DNA from: an uncultured Collinsella sp.
GTDB lineage: Bacteria > Actinomycetota > Coriobacteriia > Coriobacteriales > Coriobacteriaceae
Assembly (NCBI GenBank): GCA_938045085.1
Contig: CALINZ010000169.1
Coordinates: 1-10,084, forward strand
Reading direction: 5' to 3'
Length of the DNA: 10,084 bases
Shown here: piece by piece, positions 1-5,309 of the stretch
How the letters are laid out: each line of letters begins with the position of its first letter
Numbering within the stretch: the first letter of the stretch is position 1
Notes under the pieces: model-generated
What the model was told of the DNA's origin: nothing
Database searches by the model: none
What the model saw: only the letters and a program-made list of their open reading frames with translations
Translations under genes and position numbers: made by a program

Positions 1-30
1 GAAAACTTGGCAGTCCGTTCGGCGCCATTT

Positions 31-48
31 TTGGTGCGTTCGCGCCAA
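31..48. other. Short inverted repeat upstream of the first gene
   Basis: Bases 31-37 (TTGGTGC) pair with 42-48 (GCGCCAA) around the loop GTTC, using one G-U pair. No T-tract follows on either strand, so it is not a convincing terminator. It lies about 40 bp before the AbiEi-like gene. AbiE-family antitoxins are known to autoregulate through inverted repeats near their promoters, so an operator role is possible but is only inference. Confidence 0.25.
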
Positions 49-89
49 TGCGTGACTGACTGGGTTGAAATTCGTGTTTTCCTGTGCCT

Positions 90-1217
90 ATGAAGGATCT
101 ACTTTGTGACATATCGGCTTTTAGGTACTGGCGTTTGCCTCCTCAAGTCCGCGCTTTGTGTCCGCCGCTTCCACGACCGGAAGAAGACCGGCAGCGATAT
201 GATCTCGCCCGCAACCCGACGGCTGCGGTCGCGCTCGGTTTTCCGTTGTATACATTGGTTCGGACGAGAAACAAACGGACTTGTCCTGCCAGCATTAGGC
301 AGCGGCTGTTTCTTGGTGAGCTCCCCAGGGAATCCGTGCTGGAAACGGAGCATGGGTTTTTGGTTACGTCTCCTCTACTGACGACATTCATCATGTCGCG
401 GCATCTGACGGATCTTCAGCTTCTTTTGGTATTGGCGGAGATGTGTGGCTTGTTTGCGGTGTGTGCCCTGCCGGCGGCACTTGAGGCGGAGCTTTCGCGT
501 GCAATTGATTCGGGCGCGATTTCGACAACGGTCGGTTGGGTGCGCTGCCCGTCCGAGGACGGCACCGCCTCAAATTTATGGCGTCGAGACGCTTTTGTTT
601 TGGGCGGAGACCTTGACCGTTTTTGTTCAGATGTTTGCGGGATGCGTTACGGCAATAGATTTATGGCGGTATCGCAACTCGTTCCATTGGGTGCCGCGTC
701 GCCTTTTGAGGTCGAGGCGTATTTGTTGCTTGGACTGCCGCGAGCCCTGGGAGGCGAAGGTTTTTGCGGCATAGAGCTTAATGTTGAAGTGATGCTAAGC
801 ACAAGTGCTCGAGCGATTGTGGGAAAGTCCCGTGTATATATCGACCTACTTCTTTCTTCGCCGGACGGCAGGCGACAGGTGGCCATTGAATGTCAGGGAA
901 AGGCCTCGCACGGGCGCGCAGGGGATGGCTTGCGCGATGCTGACCGCATGACGGCCCTTCAGACCATGGGCTACGATGTGCTTCTCCTGACACACAGACA
1001 GATATCCGATGAGGATAGATTCCGCGCGATCGTTAAGGCCGTATACAGGATGCTCGATGCTGAATATCGTGATAAAAGCTCAGATGAGCAAAGGGCTGAG
1101 ACATTACTCAGGTCTGAACTATTCGTTGACTGGACAAAATTGGGAGTAATCGACGGAAAGATGCCCGTTAGACACAAAATGGCTCGATCGTGGACGGCTG
1201 CGAATCTAAGTGAGTAG
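90..1217 (+). CDS. AbiEi-like protein with C-terminal DUF559/Vsr-type nuclease-like domain
   Basis: The likely start is ATG at 90 (375 aa); an in-frame GTG at 84 is an alternative, and neither has a clear ribosome binding site. The first 25 residues (around DISAFRYWRLPP) resemble the N-terminal region of AbiEi-type antitoxin-like proteins common in Coriobacteriia. The C-terminal third looks like a DUF559/Vsr PD-(D/E)XK fold. It has an SPFEVE helix near residues 204-209, D252 in a YIDLLL strand, E267-x-Q269 in IECQG, then D283/D285-R286 and a GYDVLLLTHRQ strand. Those acidic positions fit a metal-binding nuclease site, but the usual lysine of E-x-K is Gln, as is often seen in this superfamily. 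No AbiEii-type nucleotidyltransferase toxin lies beside it in the window, so it appears orphan. Base composition is visibly less GC-rich than the downstream genes, which hints at transfer. The domain assignment is recognition from memory; the function is unknown, with defence or toxin-antitoxin roles possible. Confidence 0.72.
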   Translation: MKDLLCDISAFRYWRLPPQVRALCPPLPRPEEDRQRYDLARNPTAAVALGFPLYTLVRTRNKRTCPASIRQRLFLGELPRESVLETEHGFLVTSPLLTTFIMSRHLTDLQLLLVLAEMCGLFAVCALPAALEAELSRAIDSGAISTTVGWVRCPSEDGTASNLWRRDAFVLGGDLDRFCSDVCGMRYGNRFMAVSQLVPLGAASPFEVEAYLLLGLPRALGGEGFCGIELNVEVMLSTSARAIVGKSRVYIDLLLSSPDGRRQVAIECQGKASHGRAGDGLRDADRMTALQTMGYDVLLLTHRQISDEDRFRAIVKAVYRMLDAEYRDKSSDEQRAETLLRSELFVDWTKLGVIDGKMPVRHKMARSWTAANLSE

Positions 1218-1328
1218 ACTTTTGGCACTTTGGCGACTAGGTCGTTTTGCAACAAGGCATTTACCTGCGGCTTTATAAAGTGATATGGATGGTCTGCTCG
1301 GCAAGTTCCAAAAAGTCTACTCACTTAG
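1206..1328. repeat. 123-bp element with 20-bp near-perfect inverted ends (MITE-like or long terminator stem)
   Basis: The left arm 1206-1225 reads CTAAGTGAGTAGACTTTTGG. The right arm 1308-1328 is its reverse complement with one extra base in the A/T run. Pairing continues imperfectly inward (about 1226-1245 with 1290-1307). The centre holds the perfect palindrome CTTTATAAAG at 1271-1280. The last codons and the TAG stop (1215-1217) of the upstream gene lie inside the left arm. The right arm is followed directly by TTTTT (1329-1333), so the folded + transcript could also end here. I see no clear target-site duplication and no ORF for a transposase. Size and ends suit a MITE, and the T-tract suits a terminator; both can be true. 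Confidence 0.6.
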
Positions 1329-1393
1329 TTTTTGACGAGAAGCCGATGCCGAAGGCGGTCCTATTTCAGGTAGTTAACAAGTTTGTGAGGCAC

Positions 1394-1424
1394 GAAAAAG
1401 GCCCGAACCATGCGGTCCGGGCCT
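1394..1424 (-). terminator. Rho-independent terminator of the rubrerythrin gene
   Basis: Read on the minus strand, an 11-bp GC-rich stem (1424-1414 with 1409-1399, one G-U pair, loop of four bases) is followed immediately by TTTTTC. It lies 35 bp past the rubrerythrin stop codon, as expected for an intrinsic terminator of that gene. The roughly 60 bp between it and the 1206-1328 element show nothing gene-like. Confidence 0.9.
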
Positions 1425-1458
1425 CATCGAGCTAGAGGTTATGTCTCAGGTTGCTGGC

Positions 1459-2019
1459 TTAGCCGAAGTAGCGCTTGAGCAGGCCGGCGAAAGCCTTGCC
1501 GTGGCGAGCCTCGTCGCGAGCCATCTCGTGCACGGTGTCGTGGATGGCATCGAGGCCAGCGGCCTTGGCGCGCTTAGCAAGATCGGTCTTGCCGGCGGTG
1601 GCGCCGTTCTCGGCCTCAACGCGCATCTCGAGGTTCTTCTTGGTGGAGTCGGTTACGACCTCGCCCAGGAGCTCAGCGAACTTGGCAGCGTGCTCGGCCT
1701 CCTCGTGGGCAGCCTTCTCCCAGTACAGGCCGATCTCGGGATAGCCCTCGCGATGAGCGACGCGCGCCATGGCCAGGTACATACCGACCTCGGAGCACTC
1801 GCCCTCAAAGTTGGCGCGCAGGTCGGCAACGATGTCCTCGGAGACGCCCTCCATCTTGGCGACGCCCACGACGTGCTCGGCAGCCCACTCGAGCTGACCC
1901 TCCTCCTGCTTCAGGAAGCGAGAACCGGGAACGCCGCACTGGGGGCACTTGAAGTCCTCGGGCAGCTGGTCGCCGTCGAACTCTTCCACATAACCGCAAA
2001 CGGGGCAAACAAACTTCAT
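1459..2019 (-). CDS. Reverse rubrerythrin (N-terminal rubredoxin, C-terminal diiron domain)
   Basis: This 186-aa protein is a non-haem iron peroxidase that protects anaerobes by reducing hydrogen peroxide with electrons from NAD(P)H via rubredoxin-type carriers. Residues 1-34 form a rubredoxin-like Fe(SCys)4 site with C5-x2-C8 and C25-x2-C28. The ferritin-like four-helix part follows, with iron-ligand candidates E72/E74, E106-E107 with H110, E135, and the DEARH motif containing E170 and H173. Classical rubrerythrin has the rubredoxin part at the C-terminus; here the order is swapped, as in the reverse rubrerythrins of clostridia. The start at 2019 (MKFVCPVCGY) is set by an AAAGGA ribosome binding site seven bases upstream and by the family start; a longer reading to 2124 runs through the leader and promoter and is unlikely. 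It is monocistronic, with its own promoter and terminator, and is probably induced by oxidative stress, though no regulator site could be identified with confidence. Confidence 0.95.
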   Translation of the reverse strand: MKFVCPVCGYVEEFDGDQLPEDFKCPQCGVPGSRFLKQEEGQLEWAAEHVVGVAKMEGVSEDIVADLRANFEGECSEVGMYLAMARVAHREGYPEIGLYWEKAAHEEAEHAAKFAELLGEVVTDSTKKNLEMRVEAENGATAGKTDLAKRAKAAGLDAIHDTVHEMARDEARHGKAFAGLLKRYFG

Positions 2020-2050
2020 GATTCGATCCTTTCGATCGATGGCGATTGTG

Positions 2051-2089
2051 CGCTCGTCCGGTCCCGTAAGGGCCCTCTCCGGACGTGCG
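2051..2089 (-). promoter_or_regulatory. Stable hairpin in the rubrerythrin 5' leader
   Basis: Arms 2051-2061 and 2079-2089 pair over ten base pairs with a single mismatch at 2054/2086. An inner CCC/GGG pairing (2063-2065 with 2070-2072) closes a GTAA loop on the + sense. It lies in the middle of the roughly 78-nt leader between the predicted start of transcription and the ribosome binding site. It has no T-tract on the minus strand, so it is not a simple attenuator; mRNA stabilisation or a regulatory fold is possible. Confidence 0.5.
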
Positions 2090-2103
2090 TCTTGACGAGT
2101 TCT

Positions 2104-2131
2104 ATTATCCATAAATGCAACCAAATGTGAA
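2104..2131 (-). promoter_or_regulatory. Sigma-70-type promoter of the rubrerythrin gene
   Basis: Read on the minus strand, TTCACA (2131-2126) and GATAAT (2109-2104) are separated by 16 bp, each one mismatch from consensus. Transcription would begin near 2097, giving a leader of about 78 nt to the start codon at 2019. The AT-rich stretch at 2131-2170 just upstream would suit an UP-element or an operator, but I see no clear PerR or Fur box. Confidence 0.6.
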
Positions 2132-2240
2132 GCCTATTAGGAATGATTTTTAATAAAACAATTTTGAGATATGAAGATGTTGATTGATTAACGATGGCAG
2201 GCCGTCTTTGACCGCCGCTGAGTACAATCGGGCGAGCAAA

Positions 2241-2256
2241 TGTTGACCTATCAACA
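2241..2256 (+). promoter_or_regulatory. Palindromic operator candidate upstream of the alcohol dehydrogenase
   Basis: TGTTGA (2241-2246) and TCAACA (2251-2256) form a perfect dyad with a 4-bp spacer. It sits just before the AAGGAG ribosome binding site (2261-2266) of the alcohol dehydrogenase and downstream of a possible -10 element TACAAT (2223-2228), for which no good -35 could be placed. A roadblock operator for a dimeric repressor would look like this; the 6-bp arms are short enough for chance. Confidence 0.35.
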
Positions 2257-2274
2257 AATGAAGGAGTTTCCTTT

Positions 2275-3495
2275 ATGCATCTAGCCCGTCGTGCCTGGTG
2301 CCGAACATATCAGACGGTTTTCCGCATTGCATTGCCGATCCTGCCCTATACCGAGCCTCGCATTTTAGAGCATGCCGAGGATGTGCCCGCGGTGCTTCAA
2401 AAGCGCTCGATCCAGAAGGTCCTTATCGTGACGGATCCCGGCATTGCCCGTCTGGGGCTCACGGCGCCACTCGAGCGTGCGCTTACGGCTCAGGGGATTG
2501 GCGTTACGGTCTATGCCGAAACGCGTGCGAACCCCACGGTCTCAAACGTGGAGGAAGCTGCGTCCCTGTATCGAGAGAGCGCCTGCCAGGCCATTATCGG
2601 CTTTGGCGGTGGCTCGGCCATGGATTGCGCCAAGGGTGTGGGAGCGCGCATTGCGCAGCCAAACAAACCCATCAACAAAATGCGTGGCCTGCTCCGAATT
2701 CATCGTCGCCTGCCGCTGCTTATTGCGGTTCCCACTACCGCCGGTACGGGAAGCGAAGTCACGCTTGCGGCGGTAATTACCGATGACGGGACGCACTACA
2801 AATACCCCATTAACGACTTTGTGCTCATCCCGCGTTTTGCAGTCCACGACCCCGAGTTTACGTGCGGCTTGCCCGCTTCCATTACGGGGCAGACGGGCAT
2901 GGACGCCCTGACGCATGCCGTTGAGGCCTTTATCGGGCGAAGCACCACGCCCTATACGCGCAAGATGGCGCGGCAGGCGGTGCAGCTTATCCACGACAAT
3001 TTGCTCGAGGCCTATGAGCATGGTGACGACATGCGCGCTCGTCGCAATATGCTTTCGGCGGCGTATAAGGCGGGCGTTGCGTTTACCCGCTCCTATGTCG
3101 GATATGTGCATGCCATCGCGCACAGTCTGGGCGGCCGATACGGAATTCCGCACGGTTTGGCCAACGCGATCATCCTGCCGCACATGCTTCGCGCTTATGG
3201 TGACGCCGCCGCCCCCAAGCTTGCCGATCTTGCTCGCATGGCGGGCATTGCGCCGGCTACCGCGCAGGATAGTCTTGCGGCCGAGGCCTTTTTCGATTGG
3301 GTCGACCGCATGAACGAGATCCTGGGAATCCCCAAATATGTCTCGGGCATTCGCCGCTCCGACATTCCCGAGATGGCGGCGCATGCCGATGCCGAGGCCA
3401 ATCCGCTGTACCCCGTTCCGCTTTTGATGGACCGCTTGGAGCTCGAGCGTATGTACGAGGTCGTCGCGGGTGGTATGTTTGAGGACGAGAACTAG
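2275..3495 (+). CDS. Iron-containing alcohol dehydrogenase
   Basis: This 406-aa group III (Fe-ADH) enzyme interconverts an alcohol and an aldehyde or ketone with NAD(P). It has the hydrophobic N-terminal lead-in (about residues 1-25, CRTYQTVFRIALPILPY) seen in a subgroup of Firmicutes and Actinobacteria enzymes. The dinucleotide-binding GGGS at 111-114 with D117 and the TTAGTGSE loop at 154-161 follow. The metal ligands are D210, H214, H279 and H293; the D-x3-H pair and the 14-residue gap between the last two histidines match FucO-type enzymes. The ATG at 2275 is preceded by AAGGAG eight bases upstream. The next gene, an aldehyde dehydrogenase, starts nine bases after the stop, so the two are surely co-transcribed and probably act in series on the same aldehyde. 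The substrate cannot be read from sequence. A dyad just before the ribosome binding site may control the operon. Confidence 0.93.
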   Translation: MHLARRAWCRTYQTVFRIALPILPYTEPRILEHAEDVPAVLQKRSIQKVLIVTDPGIARLGLTAPLERALTAQGIGVTVYAETRANPTVSNVEEAASLYRESACQAIIGFGGGSAMDCAKGVGARIAQPNKPINKMRGLLRIHRRLPLLIAVPTTAGTGSEVTLAAVITDDGTHYKYPINDFVLIPRFAVHDPEFTCGLPASITGQTGMDALTHAVEAFIGRSTTPYTRKMARQAVQLIHDNLLEAYEHGDDMRARRNMLSAAYKAGVAFTRSYVGYVHAIAHSLGGRYGIPHGLANAIILPHMLRAYGDAAAPKLADLARMAGIAPATAQDSLAAEAFFDWVDRMNEILGIPKYVSGIRRSDIPEMAAHADAEANPLYPVPLLMDRLELERMYEVVAGGMFEDEN

Positions 3496-3504
3496 GAGGG
3501 TGCC

Positions 3505-4884
3505 ATGAACACCGAGGAAATTGCGCGCATCGTCGGCGATCAGCGCACTTACTTTAAAACGCACGCTACGTTTGATGTTGATGCCCGACGTCGCGCGCTC
3601 GTGAGTTTACGCGATGCGGTACGGGCGCACGAGGCCGATATTGCCCATGCACTCAAGACCGATTTGGGAAAGTCGCATGACGAGGCATATATGTGCGAGA
3701 TCGGCACGTCGCTTTCCGAGATTCGTCATCAGATCGCTCACGTGGCTCGATGGAGTCGTCCGCGCCTGCGTCCGTGTGACCTTGCCAACGCCGTGAGCGC
3801 GTGCAAAACGCAAGCCGTGCCCTATGGCGTCACGCTCATCATGGCTCCGTGGAACTACCCGTTTTTGCTAACACTCGAGCCGCTCGCCGGCGCCCTTGCC
3901 GCGGGCAATACCGTGGTCATCAAGCCGAGTGCCTATGCTCCGGCATCGAGCGCGGTGCTCAAGCAAATCTGTGAAGAGGCATTTGATCCGCGCCTGGTGA
4001 CGGTTGTCGAGGGCGGGCGCGCCGAGAACGAAGCGTTGCTCGATGAGTGCTGGGACAAGATCTTCTTTACCGGTAGCGTTCCGGTCGGCAAGCTCGTCAT
4101 GGAGCGCGCGAGTAAAAACCTCACGCCCGTGACGCTTGAGCTGGGCGGCAAGAGCCCCTGCATCGTGGATGCGACGGCAAACTTGAAGGTTGCGGCGCGG
4201 CGTATCGCCTTTGGTAAATGGCTCAACGTGGGGCAGACCTGCGTGGCGCCCGACTACCTGCTGGTCGATGCGCGCGTGCACGACGAGCTGCTGGACCTCA
4301 TCAGGGAAGAGGCCCGCCGTATGTTTGGCGAGCATCCGCTCGATAACGAGGACTACGGGCATATCGTCAACGCCAAGCATTTTGCGCGCGTGCGCGGGCT
4401 GATCGATCCCGATAAGGTTGTGCTGGGAGGCACGGCGCGCGAGTCGTCGCTCAAGATTGAGCCGACGATCCTAGACGGCGTGACCCCCGATGACGCCGTG
4501 ATGCAGGAGGAGATCTTCGGTCCCATCTTGCCGGTGCTGACGTTTGAGAGCCTAGACGAGGCCGAGACGTTTATTACGGATCGTCCGACGCCGCTGGCCC
4601 TGTATATCTTTAGCCAGGACCGTTCGGTTCAGCAACGCTTTGTGCGCTACGTGCCCTTTGGCGGCGGCTGTGTCAACGACACGATCATGCACTTGGCTAC
4701 GAGCCATATGGGCTTTGGCGGCATGGGCGCGAGCGGTATGGGGCAGTACCATGGACGCGAGAGCTTCGATACGTTTAGCCACAAGAAGAGCATCGTGAAC
4801 AAGGCAACTTGGCTGGACGTGCCGTTTCGGTATGCGCCCTACGCAAGCTGGAAGCACAAGTTCGTGCGCATGTTTGTGCATTAG
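3505..4884 (+). CDS. NAD(P)-dependent aldehyde dehydrogenase, ALDH3/YwdH-like
   Basis: This 459-aa enzyme would oxidise an aldehyde to the carboxylic acid through a thiohemiacetal on a catalytic cysteine. Diagnostic parts are APWNYPF with oxyanion Asn117, VIKPS with K140, FTGS at 188-191, the general base E212 in LELGGK, the nucleophile C246 in GQTC, and EEIFGP at 335-340 with cofactor-ribose Glu336. All catalytic residues are present and the length is normal for the short ALDH3-like class, which lacks the N-terminal extension of ALDH1/2. The ribosome binding site AGGAGG (3494-3499) overlaps the stop codon of the upstream alcohol dehydrogenase, so the genes are likely translationally coupled. 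Together they could convert an alcohol to an acid or detoxify aldehydes; which one is inference. The transcript probably ends at the hairpin from 4893. Confidence 0.94.
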   Translation: MNTEEIARIVGDQRTYFKTHATFDVDARRRALVSLRDAVRAHEADIAHALKTDLGKSHDEAYMCEIGTSLSEIRHQIAHVARWSRPRLRPCDLANAVSACKTQAVPYGVTLIMAPWNYPFLLTLEPLAGALAAGNTVVIKPSAYAPASSAVLKQICEEAFDPRLVTVVEGGRAENEALLDECWDKIFFTGSVPVGKLVMERASKNLTPVTLELGGKSPCIVDATANLKVAARRIAFGKWLNVGQTCVAPDYLLVDARVHDELLDLIREEARRMFGEHPLDNEDYGHIVNAKHFARVRGLIDPDKVVLGGTARESSLKIEPTILDGVTPDDAVMQEEIFGPILPVLTFESLDEAETFITDRPTPLALYIFSQDRSVQQRFVRYVPFGGGCVNDTIMHLATSHMGFGGMGASGMGQYHGRESFDTFSHKKSIVNKATWLDVPFRYAPYASWKHKFVRMFVH

Positions 4885-4892
4885 AAAAGGGC

Positions 4893-4931
4893 GCAGGTAA
4901 TACGAACAAGTGTTCCTATTACCTGCATTTT
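4893..4931 (+). terminator. Terminator-like hairpin after the aldehyde dehydrogenase
   Basis: Ten perfect base pairs (4893-4902 with 4917-4926, GCAGGTAATA and its complement) continue past a C/C mismatch into GAAC/GTTC (4904-4907 with 4912-4915) around AAGT, and are followed by ATTTT. It begins eight bases after the stop codon. The T-run is short, so termination may be partial. The apical half coincides with the LexA-like box described separately. Confidence 0.65.
4903..4916 (+). promoter_or_regulatory. LexA/DinR-like SOS box
   Basis: CGAACAAGTGTTCC matches every position of the Bacillus DinR/LexA consensus CGAACRNRYGTTYC. It overlaps the candidate -35 region of the promoter reading into the 27-codon peptide gene, which is where a LexA repressor would act. 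Because it lies inside a hairpin, part of its symmetry could be explained by terminator structure alone. Whether this organism's LexA uses this consensus is not known from the window. Confidence 0.5.
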
Positions 4932-4941
4932 GCATTAGACT
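4913..4941 (+). promoter_or_regulatory. Candidate promoter of the 27-codon peptide gene
   Basis: TTCCTA (4913-4918, three of six consensus bases) and TAGACT (4936-4941, four of six) are spaced by 17 bp. Transcription would start near 4948, just before the 4954-4971 segment that can pair with the region downstream of the peptide. The -35 is weak and overlaps the SOS-like box, as expected for a repressed promoter, but the assignment is tentative. Confidence 0.35.
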
Positions 4942-4963
4942 ACTGTTATGGAGCACGGATGGG

Positions 4964-4988
4964 CCAACTCCCTTTAGAAGGGATTTGG
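4964..4988 (+). promoter_or_regulatory. Hairpin masking the Shine-Dalgarno sequence of the peptide gene
   Basis: CCAA (4964-4967) pairs with TTGG (4985-4988) and TCCCTT (4969-4974) pairs with AAGGGA (4978-4983). There is one C/T mismatch and a three-base loop. The whole Shine-Dalgarno sequence AAGGGA is in the stem, which ends one base before the ATG at 4990. Occlusion of this kind is typical of type I toxin mRNAs and of translational switches. Confidence 0.65.
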
Positions 4989-4989
4989 T

Positions 4990-5073
4990 ATGAACGTAAG
5001 CGATGTTATTTCGTTATTGGCGTTGTTGATTGCGGCTATCGAACTCGGTCTGTTTATCGGCCGAATGAAATAG
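4990..5073 (+). CDS. 27-aa single-helix membrane peptide, candidate type I (holin-like) toxin
   Basis: The ORF starts with ATG at 4990 and ends at TAG 5071-5073. The peptide begins MNVSDVISLL, has a hydrophobic helix over residues 6-24 containing one glutamate (E18), and ends in a short positive tail, GRMK. Length, one amphipathic membrane helix and a basic end are typical of type I toxins such as TisB (29 aa) and of the holin-like toxin peptides annotated in Firmicutes, which it resembles in my memory. The Shine-Dalgarno sequence AAGGGA is six bases upstream but locked in a hairpin. A LexA-like box and weak promoter lie upstream; structured RNA and a possible antisense promoter lie downstream. 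It is in a different frame from the longer open readings here and is too short for ordinary gene callers. Evidence for real expression is indirect. If transcribed on damage it would act at the cell membrane; a leader peptide or plain structured RNA are the alternatives. Confidence 0.55.
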   Translation: MNVSDVISLLALLIAAIELGLFIGRMK

Positions 5074-5167
5074 CCGCCCCCGCGTAAGCGAAGACGGCCA
5101 CTTCTCACGATGAAAACGTGTATCGGAGTTGGCAAGACCCGCGGCAACGGGTGCCATCCGTGTTCCT

Positions 5168-5201
5168 ATCTTATCTGCAAGCGTTCTGTCGCGCAAGCGT
5201 T
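5168..5201 (-). promoter_or_regulatory. Candidate antisense promoter with 9-bp direct repeats
   Basis: Read on the minus strand, TTGCGC (5196-5191) and TAAGAT (5173-5168) are 17 bp apart. Transcription would begin near 5161, at the very end of the 5154-5162 pairing block, and run back across the peptide gene's 3' region. The match is weak (three and four of six). Two copies of GCAAGCGTT (5177-5185 and 5193-5201) lie 16 bp apart across the -35 and spacer and could bind a regulator. The rest of 5202-5309 shows no gene; the palindrome CCGG-TTTAT-CCGG occurs near 5280-5292. Confidence 0.25.
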
Positions 5202-5309
5202 GAGGCAAACGATTGAAGGACGCAGACAGGATGTATTTGTGTCCGCGCGGGACCGTAGACTTCTCAATAAGGTTACACACCGGTTTATCCGGCCGTTAGA
5301 GGAGCTGCT

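Larger units (their letters stand above)
4954..5162 (+). other. Long-range RNA fold-back enclosing the peptide gene
   Basis: Eighteen contiguous leader bases are complementary to the 3' side in two blocks. Block one is CACGGATGG (4954-4962) with CCATCCGTG (5154-5162). Block two is GCCAACTCC (4963-4971) with GGAGTTGGC (5125-5133). The 20 bases left out between the two 3' blocks contain their own hairpin, ACCCG (5137-5141) with CGGGT (5148-5152), giving a neat three-way junction. A further imperfect hairpin with a GTAA tetraloop lies directly after the stop codon (5073-5098). The downstream helix is followed by a pyrimidine-rich stretch. Such 5'-3' fold-back is known in mRNAs of type I toxins such as Hok and AapA. 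Here it competes with the SD-masking hairpin, since both use 4964-4971. Confidence 0.6.

Noticed and set aside
1247..1435. 62-codon + frame from inside the inverted-repeat element to the terminator
   Set aside because: It runs across both the repeat arm and the rubrerythrin terminator, has no ribosome binding site and no protein-like pattern.
2020..2124. 35-residue N-terminal extension of rubrerythrin
   Set aside because: It would be translated from the leader and promoter region; the ATG at 2019 has a proper ribosome binding site and matches the family start.
1441..2130. 229-codon + frame opposite the rubrerythrin
   Set aside because: It is a mirror of the rubrerythrin codons, rich in Gly, Leu and Val, and extends through that gene's leader and promoter.
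2301..2320. Second possible LexA-type half-site (CGAAC) inside the alcohol dehydrogenase start
   Set aside because: Only one half matches; the partner GTTYC is missing at the required spacing and it lies inside a coding region.
2542..3564. 340-codon minus-strand open frame over the alcohol dehydrogenase
   Set aside because: The + frame carries every Fe-ADH motif; the antisense frame shows none and reflects GC-rich third positions.
5014..5280. 88-codon minus-strand frame across the peptide locus
   Set aside because: No ribosome binding site or recognisable domain; the region is better explained by RNA structure.
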